From an uncultured Clostridia bacterium (GTDB taxonomy: Bacteria > Bacillota > Clostridia > Oscillospirales > Ruminococcaceae): DNA of 64,000 nt. Under the pieces are notes generated by a model, which saw only the letters and a list, made by a program, of their open reading frames with translations, searched no databases and was not told the origin of the DNA. Position numbers and translations under genes: made by a program. The stretch covers positions 1-64,000 of the forward strand of contig CAMELR010000012.1 in assembly GCA_945923775.1 (NCBI GenBank), given 5' to 3'. The number at the start of each line of letters is the position of its first letter. The stretch's first letter is position 1. Positions 42,241 through 50,030 of the stretch are shown piece by piece.

Positions 42241-43038
42241 TTATCTGTGTTCCTTTTTGTCGTTTTCTATCAGCCTGCGTATCGCGCCCACCGCGCAGTT
42301 TATCGCGCGTTCGCTGGATTCGCAGCGCTTGTCCGGAAGCCCCGCGTTGGTGCGCTCAACATTCCACAGAGCGGTCAGCACCGCGCCCGCGCGCACTCCG
42401 CGCAGCAGAGCCACGGAGAATATCGCCGCCGCTTCCATCTCGGAGGTCAGGCAGCCGCACTTGAGGTACCCCGCCCAGGCATTGGCGAGCTTCTCGGGAA
42501 CCGCCGTGTTCCTCGGGGCTATCTCGCCGTAGAAATTATCCTTGGAATGCACCACGCCCACATGCGCGCGGTTTCCGTCCTCGTCGGTGGAAAGCTCGTC
42601 CGCGGACGCCTTCAGCGCGCATACCACGTCGAAATTCGCCACCGCCGGGTAGTCGTCGGGAATGTACTCGTGGCTGGTTCCCTCGCTGCGTATAGCCGCG
42701 CTTGCGATGAGCAGGTCGCCGCCGGAGACCTTCAGGTCTATGCCGCCGCTCGTGCCTACGCGGATAAGCGTGTCAGCGCCGCACATCACAAGCTCCTCCA
42801 CCGCGATCGCCGCAGAGGGGCCTCCGATACCAGTGGAGCATACGCTCACCTTCTCGCCGTCAAGGTACCCGGTGTACACCGTGTACTCGCGGTTGCTGGC
42901 TATCAGCTTCGCCCCGTCGAGCTTCTCGGCTATTTTCGGAACGCGCCCCGGGTCGCCCGGAAGTATCACGTATCTGCCGATGTCGCCTTTTCTTGTTTTC
43001 AGGTGGAAACAAACGTCTCCGGAAACTATGCTTTCCAT
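42241..43038 (-). CDS. Nucleoside phosphorylase, uridine phosphorylase type
   Basis: A 265-residue member of the NP-I phosphorylase family. It has the phosphate-site opening RYVILPGDPGRVPKIAEKL, STGIGGPSAAIAVEEL near 68-83, RVGTSGGIDLKVSGGD near 92-107 and the base-site ENAAIF-like MEAAAIFSVAL. This pattern suits uridine phosphorylase, which splits uridine to uracil and ribose-1-phosphate. It lies in the same direction as two membrane proteins and upstream of the HAD gene. A purine specificity is possible. Confidence 0.87.
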   Translation of the reverse strand: MESIVSGDVCFHLKTRKGDIGRYVILPGDPGRVPKIAEKLDGAKLIASNREYTVYTGYLDGEKVSVCSTGIGGPSAAIAVEELVMCGADTLIRVGTSGGIDLKVSGGDLLIASAAIRSEGTSHEYIPDDYPAVANFDVVCALKASADELSTDEDGNRAHVGVVHSKDNFYGEIAPRNTAVPEKLANAWAGYLKCGCLTSEMEAAAIFSVALLRGVRAGAVLTALWNVERTNAGLPDKRCESSERAINCAVGAIRRLIENDKKEHR

Positions 43039-43064
43039 GATATGCTCCTTTCAGTTGGTTGTGG

Positions 43065-43601
43065 TCAGTTGTCGTCGTCCTCGCCGGAGAGTATCGACGG
43101 AGCCTTCTCCCGCGCCTTTATCGCCTGCTTCTCCGCCCACTTCGGGATATTGATGAGCATTGCGATGGCGACCGCAAGCACCGTCAGGATTATCGCCGGC
43201 ATATAAAGCATGGTCGGGCCTACGCTCAGCTCTGGGTCCTGCGCGCGGGTCACGAACAGGTAGTAGGTCACGAGGGAGCCGACGGAAGCCGCGCAGTCGA
43301 TTATCGAGGCAATGCGGGAGTGTCCCAACATTATAACGAAGGTTCCGATAATGTAAACTATCGATGTCACGAGCCAGGTCACGATTGCGGGATTCTCTGT
43401 CACAGCCGGGTCGTACTCGCCTATCCAGATGCATATGGGGCCGAGAATTCCGAAGCAGAGGCAGAGTATAGTCGTGCCGATGAGCATGAGGACCTTCAGC
43501 AATATAACGATGACCTTAGCCGCGCCCTCGCCCTGGTCGGGCACGAAGAACATGAAACCGCCGTCCTGCCTGCTTTTCGATTTTTTCTTCTTGTTACTCA
43601 T
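43065..43601 (-). CDS. Hypothetical four-helix membrane protein
   Basis: A 178-residue protein of no family I recognise. A basic N-terminus (KKKKSKSRQDGG) is followed by about four hydrophobic helices (VIVILLKVLMLIGTTILCLC, VTWLVTSIVYIIGTFVIML, IDCAASVGSLVTYYLF, AIILTVLAVAIAMLINI) and an acidic tail. It lies 1 base after the YesL-like gene and 26 before the phosphorylase gene, in one apparent operon. Role unknown. Confidence 0.75.
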   Translation of the reverse strand: MSNKKKKSKSRQDGGFMFFVPDQGEGAAKVIVILLKVLMLIGTTILCLCFGILGPICIWIGEYDPAVTENPAIVTWLVTSIVYIIGTFVIMLGHSRIASIIDCAASVGSLVTYYLFVTRAQDPELSVGPTMLYMPAIILTVLAVAIAMLINIPKWAEKQAIKAREKAPSILSGEDDDN

Positions 43602-43602
43602 A

Positions 43603-44424
43603 TCACTTAATGACCTTTCCGCCGCGGTCCTGCTTCTTTATCTTCATGGGAGCCTCCTCGCCGCCGCGGTCCTCGAAGAGCACTTCCTCGTCGTCATCGT
43701 CGTAGTCGGGCAGCTCGGGGTTCTTGAGACCCTGCTGCTCGTAGAACGGGTTGATGATGAACTTCTGTATAGCCGGGTAGCTTGTGAACATCGCAAGGAA
43801 CGACAGCCACGCTATCGGCAGCAGCGGTATCAGGAATACCAGCGGGAAGAAGAACATGCCCAGGAGTGCGATGTAAACCAGGAACGCCGCAAGGGTTATC
43901 AGGTTGCCCTTGATATTCAGGAACGCCAGGATAAACGAGTTCTTGAGTATCTGCGGAAGCCTGAGGTTCAGCGCGACTATCTGCGGGAATATGTAGAAAT
44001 TCATCAGCAGAATAACGATCTCGACCGCCATGACCATCGCGTAATAGAGCCAGTAGGGCTTATCGGTGTCGTTCATATTGGAGGTGAAGAAGAAGAAGCT
44101 GAACACCGCCATAACGATGAACCAGATGTCCATTAGCCCTATCACGAAGGACTGCTTGAAATTCTTCTTGAACGCCTGCCAGAAATCGTGGAACACGAAC
44201 TGCGGCCTCTCAAGGTAGATATTGCGCATGAGCGCGGTCATTGCCGCGGTCGCCGGGCCGAAGGTGACTATCGGAAGGCAGAACAGAACGTAAATCAGAT
44301 TGATCTTGAAGAACGTCCAGAACTTGTTCGCGAACATCTCCCAGAACCGGAAGAACGGCTTTTTCTGCTTGCCCCTCTTGGCTACGCCGGAGCCTGCTTC
44401 GTTGTTGTTATAGAATAAACCCAT
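43603..44424 (-). CDS. YesL/DUF624 family membrane protein
   Basis: A 273-residue membrane protein with about five helices and the YesL opening FWEMFANKFWTFFKINLIYVLFCLPIVTFGPATAAMTAL. YesL (DUF624) proteins often sit in carbohydrate-use loci, but their function is not known. Here the CotH-like protein and a GH5 enzyme lie upstream. The C-terminus is highly charged (DDDDEEVLFEDRGGEE) and longer than usual. Confidence 0.82.
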   Translation of the reverse strand: MGLFYNNNEAGSGVAKRGKQKKPFFRFWEMFANKFWTFFKINLIYVLFCLPIVTFGPATAAMTALMRNIYLERPQFVFHDFWQAFKKNFKQSFVIGLMDIWFIVMAVFSFFFFTSNMNDTDKPYWLYYAMVMAVEIVILLMNFYIFPQIVALNLRLPQILKNSFILAFLNIKGNLITLAAFLVYIALLGMFFFPLVFLIPLLPIAWLSFLAMFTSYPAIQKFIINPFYEQQGLKNPELPDYDDDDEEVLFEDRGGEEAPMKIKKQDRGGKVIK

Positions 44425-44470
44425 GATGATCCTTTCCTGCTGTTTATTTCAGCGGATTCCCCGCCGTTTT

Positions 44471-44575
44471 TCATATCGCGTACTGAAAGATTATGCCGAG
44501 TATCATCGCCGCCGCAAGTATGACCGCGATAACCCGGAATACCCTCATAAGACGCCTGCGCTTTTTCTCGTCCAT
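44471..44575 (-). CDS. 34-aa single-helix membrane protein
   Basis: A 34-codon frame with an excellent ribosome site, GGAGGAGCGAA, before ATG. The peptide has a basic head (MDEKKRRRLMRVFR) and one hydrophobic helix (VIAVILAAAMILGIIF). It lies 14 bases after the CotH-like gene and 46 before yesL, on the same strand. It resembles other tiny Firmicute membrane proteins of the DUF4044 kind in size and layout; the family is not certain. Confidence 0.65.
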   Translation of the reverse strand: MDEKKRRRLMRVFRVIAVILAAAMILGIIFQYAI

Positions 44576-44589
44576 TTCGCTCCTCCGCT

Positions 44590-46944
44590 TTAATCCGCCG
44601 ACGGCACCGCGCGGTACTGGCCGTAATCCTGGAGCGCGTACACGCTGCCCTCCGGGATCTCGGGTACCGGAACCTCCGCCAGAATGTTCCCGCCCTTATC
44701 GGACAGTATCAGGGTCTCGCCCTTTTTCAGGCTGAAATTCGCCTGTAACTGGTGCAGTGCCGATTCGGTCTTGTTGTTGTCCGTGACTATCAGCAGCTCG
44801 CCGTACGCCGGGACGCTCCGCGCGGGTATCTCCCAGCGGTCTAATTTCTCCGGCTTGTCGGTGAGGTACAGCCCCGACGTGGAGGCCTCCGTGCTGTTCG
44901 GATTGTACAGCACTATGTAACCAGCCTTCTTCGCGGTGCTTATCTCCTTTATCTGAAGCGGCGCGTCCGTGGTCTCGCTGAGCTTCGTGTTCAGCTTCGC
45001 GATTATCCTGCCGTCGGCGCCCGCCGTCCGGGCGTTTAGCTCCACCTCCGGCGTATCGTAGGTCACGCCGTTTATCTCCCAGCTCACGAACTCCCAGCCG
45101 TCCGCGACTTCAGCCTTCAGCGGGACTGTGCATTTGCAGTTGTATTCCGCGCTGAGTATCCCGCGGCCGTTCTTTTGCTGGGTGTTCAGCGTCGTGACCG
45201 CCCCAGCCGCTCCAGTAACGGACACGGTGTAGGTGTTTTCCTCCCACTCGAACAACCTGTACATGTTCCGGAACACCACGTACTCCCGGATATCCGCGAA
45301 GTCGCGTATCTGCTGGCGGCTGTTCGCGAAGGTATCGCGGTTCGCCCATTCGGAGGTTATCCCCTTGTCCAGCGCATAGAACTGCTCGCTGTCGCTCATC
45401 GCGCACAGCTCGTCCAGGGTCTCCAGTATGTGGTTCTTTTCGAAGGCGTTCGCCGTAAGGTCGGACATAGTAGCCGCGAACTTCTCGCGCATGTCCTCCC
45501 GCGCCAGGAGCGCTGTCAGCGCCTTGCTCTCGCCGCTCATGTGGGTACCCCTCAGCAGGTCGCGGAGAGTGTCCGCGTTGGGGCGGTCGCCGTAGAGGCT
45601 CCAGGCGTACTCCGCGTCAAAGAACATGAACCGCCAGCGCCCGTCCTGGAACTCCGAGGTTATCTCCTCGCCCTCCGACGGGTAGTACCGGAACGCCTTG
45701 AAGTTGTTCCCCGGCCAGTCCTTGTTCGCGATGAACACCTGCATGCAGTAGTACTGCATGAGGTTGTCGATGTCGACAAGCTCACAGAACTCCGCGAAGG
45801 TGCTGTCGTTTGTCAGGTCGCGGTCGTAGTAGGCGTAGAGCTTTCCGTAATCCTCCAGCGCACGCTCGCTGCCCTCGTCCGCGTCCTCGGTGTTGCTTAC
45901 TATCTCGTAGTTATCCTTGTTCCCGCCGAAATACGTCGCGAGGTAGTCCTCGTTGTAGTTCTCGTGCACCCAGGAGTAACCGTAGTACTCGCCGTTGAGG
46001 AACACCGCCGCCGGAGTGCAGTGCTGCGTCACCGGGTAGCCGTAGTCCTGCGCCAGCTTCTGGGAAAGCTCGTCCCGGACGCCTGCGAACTCTCGGTCGT
46101 TGGCGCCGTTGCGGAGCACTATGCGGTCGTACTCCGACACCGGAACTCCGTCGGCGGTCTGCGCGCCCTCAAAGAACGCATATTTGAACTTGCCGTTGTC
46201 CGGGTCGTAGCTCTTGCGAGCGATGAGCCTCAGCGACTTCTGGTCGGGAACCCTGGAATAGCCTCCGGAGAGCCTTACCCCCGCCGCCTGGTCTATCACC
46301 TTGGTGCCGTCGCTTTCGAACACCTCGACGTAGATCGGGCGCTCCGCCTCCCTGCCCGAGAGGTAGTAGTTGCCCGGTGCGTTGTAGGGTATCTCCTCGC
46401 CGGGGTGCTCCTTTACGTAGTCGTCGTAGATCTTTCCAGGCACCGCTATGCCGTATTCGTAGTCGTAGAGGTTATACGGGTCGGTGCTCAGCACGAACAC
46501 CAGCGTATTGCTGTCGAACCGCTCCGCGACGTCCTGCCCTACGACGTAGCTCACCGTGTAGATTTCGCCCTCCGTCCCGTCGGACAGCACCGACAGAGCC
46601 TTCACCGTGGAGGCTCTGACCTCCGGCGTGGCGTTTATCTCGATGGGCTGCGTGTAAAGCTCGGACTCCCCGGGAACCGGGTCGGAGCCGTCGGTGGTGA
46701 AATACACCGTGCCGCTGTCCGCTGAAAGCTCCAGTGAGATGTTCTCGGAATAAAATCCGGAGGGCAGCGAGAATCTCACCCTGCCGCTCTGTACGGCGTT
46801 CCGCTCCGTCTCGGTGACGGAGACCTCCCCGTCCTCGGCCACGTCGGCGTTGAGCTGCGTCTCCACCGGGGGAAACAGCGTGTACATCAGCGCCGATACG
46901 GCTCCCAGCAGAACAACTCCGCCGAGTATGATAAATCGCTTCAT
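44590..46944 (-). CDS. CotH-like surface protein with chitobiase-type and lamin-tail domains
   Basis: A 784-residue exported protein anchored by an N-terminal helix (FIILGGVVLLGAVSALMYTLF). A chitobiase C-terminal-like domain follows (FSLPSGFYSENISLELSADSGTVYFTTDGSDP, about 57-120), then a CotH kinase-like domain from about 150 to 560 (VRLSGGYSRVPDQKSLRLIARKSY; VLRNGANDREFAGVRDELSQKL; FMFFDAEYAWSLYG). An InlB-type repeat (VSVTGAAGAVTTLN) and a C-terminal lamin-tail domain complete it. CotH of spore coats is a protein kinase; whether this protein retains activity is unknown. In rumen bacteria, CotH domains occur in cellulosome-related proteins. It follows the GH5 gene by 6 bases. Confidence 0.85.
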   Translation of the reverse strand: MKRFIILGGVVLLGAVSALMYTLFPPVETQLNADVAEDGEVSVTETERNAVQSGRVRFSLPSGFYSENISLELSADSGTVYFTTDGSDPVPGESELYTQPIEINATPEVRASTVKALSVLSDGTEGEIYTVSYVVGQDVAERFDSNTLVFVLSTDPYNLYDYEYGIAVPGKIYDDYVKEHPGEEIPYNAPGNYYLSGREAERPIYVEVFESDGTKVIDQAAGVRLSGGYSRVPDQKSLRLIARKSYDPDNGKFKYAFFEGAQTADGVPVSEYDRIVLRNGANDREFAGVRDELSQKLAQDYGYPVTQHCTPAAVFLNGEYYGYSWVHENYNEDYLATYFGGNKDNYEIVSNTEDADEGSERALEDYGKLYAYYDRDLTNDSTFAEFCELVDIDNLMQYYCMQVFIANKDWPGNNFKAFRYYPSEGEEITSEFQDGRWRFMFFDAEYAWSLYGDRPNADTLRDLLRGTHMSGESKALTALLAREDMREKFAATMSDLTANAFEKNHILETLDELCAMSDSEQFYALDKGITSEWANRDTFANSRQQIRDFADIREYVVFRNMYRLFEWEENTYTVSVTGAAGAVTTLNTQQKNGRGILSAEYNCKCTVPLKAEVADGWEFVSWEINGVTYDTPEVELNARTAGADGRIIAKLNTKLSETTDAPLQIKEISTAKKAGYIVLYNPNSTEASTSGLYLTDKPEKLDRWEIPARSVPAYGELLIVTDNNKTESALHQLQANFSLKKGETLILSDKGGNILAEVPVPEIPEGSVYALQDYGQYRAVPSAD

Positions 46945-46950
46945 AAGTAA

Positions 46951-48552
46951 TTATCCATTTCTGTTTTTGTCTGCGAATACCTTCGCGAGCGCTTCGTTAC
47001 GGCGCTGCGGGTACTTTACGGTGTCCTCTGGGTAGAATCCGAACATCGGCTCGTGATAGGCGTGGTAGCTGTAGGAGATTCCGTTCTCATTGCAGAAGTC
47101 CATCACGTCCGCGACCCAGCGCTCGCCGCCGAGGCCGTTTTTAAAGCTCTCAGCGTCCGCGCCGAATTCCCCGATGTATATCGGAACGTTGTTTTCCTTC
47201 CCGAACCTGACTATTTCGGACAGCTCCGCGAAAACGTATTCTCGGCCGCTTTCATAGACGTTCTCCGCAAGGCTAAAGTCCGCGCGAATATCCGCGAAGC
47301 CGCCGGAGGGCGCTCCGACAGTCTGCATGTGGCCGCTTATCTTATATTTGCAGCCCTCGCGCAGCTTCAGCTTGTCGAACGTCAGCACGTAATCGTCCGT
47401 GCCGCCGGATATCTTCAGATAGCCCTCGCTCATCGACCAGCTTCCGGTGCCGTCGCTGCTCCAGGCGTTCTCCGGCTTCTGGCTGCCGTCGGAAAAGTCG
47501 TTGTGCCAGACAACGACGGAAGTACCGTCCGGGGCGTATTCAGTGACCGTCACGTCGTCAAACAGCGCGGTCCCGCTCCCCAGCTTTGAGGAATGCAGCA
47601 CCGGCGCGTATATGTTGTAGTCCTCCCCCGCCGTGAAACAGTCGCTCTCGTAATAGGTATCCTGCGAAGTCTGCCGGGCGCTCATGCAGCCTACCCAGTA
47701 ATCAAGGTAGTTGTCAGCGTAGAACGGCTTTGGGTATTCAACGCTGTCCCCCGCCGACTGGTGCGTGAACGTTGCGGGCATGTAGAAATGTGCCTCGTAG
47801 ACCGCGTTGTCGTCGTCGATCAGAAACCACAGGTCATCGATCGGGTACTTGTTCCAGAGGTTTTCACCGGTGGACATATCCTTCACCCCCACGACGTGCT
47901 CCACGAAAACAATGTGATTCCGGTCGTATCTCCGGATCTCGTCGGTACACCGCTGCATCAGCCGCTGGCACTGCCCCACCGTTTCCGCCGCCGAGCCAAG
48001 CTCCGGAACCACCGGCTCGTTTATCAGCCCGTATCCCTGTATCGCCGGCTCATCGGCGTACCTGCGGGCTATCTCGCCCCAGAGCTTCACAAGTCTGCGC
48101 TGATTCTCCGGGTCTGTCCAGAGCGCCATGCCGTTCCCCTGGGACTGGTAGCCGCCCTGCGGATAGTGCATGTTCAGCACCAGACCGATGTTGTATTTCT
48201 TCGCCCAGGCTATGCTCCGGTCGATGTAATCAAAGCCCTCCTGCTTGTAGACATACGGGTTTTCGTCGTCCTCTAACCAGCGGTAGTTCAGCAGGAACCT
48301 CACCGAATTGAACCCCAGCTCCGACATCTCCCGGAAGCTGTCCTCGTTATGATGAAGCCCGATATCCGCTAGGGAACTCACCCACATATCGTTGCCGAAC
48401 CCCATTCCCCGGAGCACGGCGGTCTCACCAGTGGGGCTGACTATTACGCTGCCCTCAGCATGGCAGAATTCATCGGGGCTGTACTGACCAGACTTCACGC
48501 CGGTAAGCGCGATGACCGCCGCAGCAGCTCCCGCAATTAGCTGTCTGAACAT
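46951..48552 (-). CDS. Secreted GH5-like glycoside hydrolase with inserted beta domain
   Basis: A 533-residue exported enzyme. The signal peptide (residues 1-18, LIAGAAAAVIALTG) is followed by a TIM-barrel of the GH5 cellulase/mannanase clan. The general acid/base is E179 in LINEP and the nucleophile is E462 in YIGEFGA. An insertion of about 100 residues (roughly 325-425, SGTALFDDVTVTEYAPDG to YKISGHMQTVG) lies between the two catalytic strands and looks like a CBM4/9-type beta-sandwich. There is no dockerin. Substrate could be a beta-1,4-glucan or mannan. It precedes the CotH-like gene in an operon, with ribosome site GGAGGAAAAAA. Confidence 0.87.
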   Translation of the reverse strand: MFRQLIAGAAAAVIALTGVKSGQYSPDEFCHAEGSVIVSPTGETAVLRGMGFGNDMWVSSLADIGLHHNEDSFREMSELGFNSVRFLLNYRWLEDDENPYVYKQEGFDYIDRSIAWAKKYNIGLVLNMHYPQGGYQSQGNGMALWTDPENQRRLVKLWGEIARRYADEPAIQGYGLINEPVVPELGSAAETVGQCQRLMQRCTDEIRRYDRNHIVFVEHVVGVKDMSTGENLWNKYPIDDLWFLIDDDNAVYEAHFYMPATFTHQSAGDSVEYPKPFYADNYLDYWVGCMSARQTSQDTYYESDCFTAGEDYNIYAPVLHSSKLGSGTALFDDVTVTEYAPDGTSVVVWHNDFSDGSQKPENAWSSDGTGSWSMSEGYLKISGGTDDYVLTFDKLKLREGCKYKISGHMQTVGAPSGGFADIRADFSLAENVYESGREYVFAELSEIVRFGKENNVPIYIGEFGADAESFKNGLGGERWVADVMDFCNENGISYSYHAYHEPMFGFYPEDTVKYPQRRNEALAKVFADKNRNG

Positions 48553-48568
48553 GTTTTTTCCTCCTTAA

Positions 48569-49009
48569 TTACGGCGCGCAGAGCGCGAGATCCTTCTCCG
48601 CTTCCTTTTCAAGCTTTTCGTAGATATCCGGCAGAGCCTTCTTGAAGTTCAGCGGCCGGAACGTCTCAGCGTCCACGAATGCGTGCGCGCTGGTACCCTC
48701 GGTGAGTATCTCCGGGCTGCCCTTGCGGCGGCACTCATAGCGGAACTCCACCCTTGCCGGGCTGAACCTCGTGACGTAGGTGGTTATCTCCAGCGTATCG
48801 TCGTAGCGCGACGGCTGGCGGTACTTGCAGGATATCCCGGTCACGGGTATCATCACGCCGCGGCGCTCCATCTCGGCGTAACTCACGGCGGCGTTTTTGA
48901 TGTAGTCGGTTCGGGCTACCTCGAACCACACGGGATACACCGCGTGGTGGGTGACTCCCATGCAGTCGGTCTCAGCGTAGCGCACGGTTATTTCTGTTAC
49001 TGACGGCAT
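48569..49009 (-). CDS. Hotdog-fold acyl-CoA thioesterase
   Basis: A 146-residue single hotdog-domain protein of the YbgC/4-hydroxybenzoyl-CoA thioesterase type, which hydrolyses acyl-CoA thioesters. The signature RYAETDCMGVTHHAVYPVWFEVARTDYI near residues 10-37 contains the catalytic Asp/His region (YAETDCMGVTHH). It lies 1 base after the SDR gene stop, so both are probably co-expressed. Chain-length preference unknown. Confidence 0.9.
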   Translation of the reverse strand: MPSVTEITVRYAETDCMGVTHHAVYPVWFEVARTDYIKNAAVSYAEMERRGVMIPVTGISCKYRQPSRYDDTLEITTYVTRFSPARVEFRYECRRKGSPEILTEGTSAHAFVDAETFRPLNFKKALPDIYEKLEKEAEKDLALCAP

Positions 49010-49010
49010 A

Positions 49011-49778
49011 TCAGAGCCTTTCCCGGCGGCTCTGGATAAGCCCTGCTAAATGCGCGAGAACGCAGTCCGGAACCAGCTTGCCGAGGATTATCCCCGCCCT
49101 CATCACCGGCGACGGAACTATAGTGAGCTGTCCCGCGAACATCTGCCTTACGGCGTACTCCGCAACGTACTCGCTGGACTGCGGCGGCACCGTGAAATCG
49201 ACCCGCGCCTTGTCCATGAACTCGGTGTTGACCGGCCCCGGGCAGAGCATGGAGACCGAAACGTGGCTGTGCGCCGCGCGAAGCTCCTCGTGGACCGCCT
49301 GGGTAATGCGGACAACGTAGGCCTTGCTCGCGTAGTAGGACGAAAAATGCGGCCCCGGGAAGAATCCCGCGCTGCTTGCGGTGTTCAGGATATAGCCGTA
49401 ATCGCGCTTCCTGAAATCCTGGAGGAACAGCTTGAACAGCGTGTGGAACGCCTTCACGTTCACGTCAAGCTCGGCTAATTCGCGGTCAAGGTCGGTGTCG
49501 GTGAGGTCGCCGAAAACGCCGAAGCCCGCGTTGTTCACGAAAATGTCGATGTTGTACTTCTTCACGCGGCGGTGCAGCTCCCGGCACTGAGCCGTATCGG
49601 AGATGTCAGCCGCGATTATGTGCACCTTCACGCCGTAGGTCTCGGTGAGCTCCTTTTTCAGCTCCTCGAGGCGGTCGCGGCGGCGCGCTGTGATTATTAC
49701 GTTTATTCCGTGCTTTGCAAGGGAGCGTGCGATGTCCCTGCCTATTCCGGAGCTTGCACCTGTAACTAACGCTATCAT
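49011..49778 (-). CDS. Short-chain dehydrogenase/reductase
   Basis: A 255-residue classical SDR. The NAD(P) motif TGASSGIG lies at residues 6-13, NNAG at about 90, the catalytic Ser in NTASSAGFF near 138 and Y-x-x-x-K in YYASKAY near 151-157. The RRRDRLEEL sequence suggests NADP preference. It starts within the DUF896 gene end (ATGA overlap) and is followed by a thioesterase, pointing to lipid or acyl metabolism. Exact substrate unknown. Confidence 0.92.
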   Translation of the reverse strand: MIALVTGASSGIGRDIARSLAKHGINVIITARRRDRLEELKKELTETYGVKVHIIAADISDTAQCRELHRRVKKYNIDIFVNNAGFGVFGDLTDTDLDRELAELDVNVKAFHTLFKLFLQDFRKRDYGYILNTASSAGFFPGPHFSSYYASKAYVVRITQAVHEELRAAHSHVSVSMLCPGPVNTEFMDKARVDFTVPPQSSEYVAEYAVRQMFAGQLTIVPSPVMRAGIILGKLVPDCVLAHLAGLIQSRRERL

Positions 49779-50014
49779 TTCTTGTCCTCCGTTTTCTTTT
49801 CGGGCATTTTTACCTCGCCCTGCACTGCCTTTACAAGGCTGCCGTCCGGCATTTTGTAGTACACGCGGTCGAGGTGCTGCGCGAGTCCCTTCTTGAAGCC
49901 CTCGCGGTACTCGTCGCGGAGCGCCTGCTGCTCCGCCTTTTCTTCCTCGGTGAGACCCTCCGCGCGGTGCTTGCGCGCGAGGTGGTTTATTCTGTCTATC
50001 TTTTCCTTTTCCAT
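49775..50014 (-). CDS. DUF896 (YnzC/UPF0291) protein
   Basis: A 79-residue protein matching DUF896: KIDRINHLARKHRAEGLTEEEKAEQQALRDEYREGFKKGL is the conserved two-helix core. Function is unknown; the Bacillus homologue YnzC is in the LexA-regulated yneA operon. Here it is coupled to the SDR gene by a 4-base overlap. The lysine-rich tail after residue 65 is lineage-specific. Ribosome site AGGAGCTGATACT. Confidence 0.9.
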   Translation of the reverse strand: MEKEKIDRINHLARKHRAEGLTEEEKAEQQALRDEYREGFKKGLAQHLDRVYYKMPDGSLVKAVQGEVKMPEKKTEDKK

Positions 50015-50030
50015 AGTATCAGCTCCTGTA

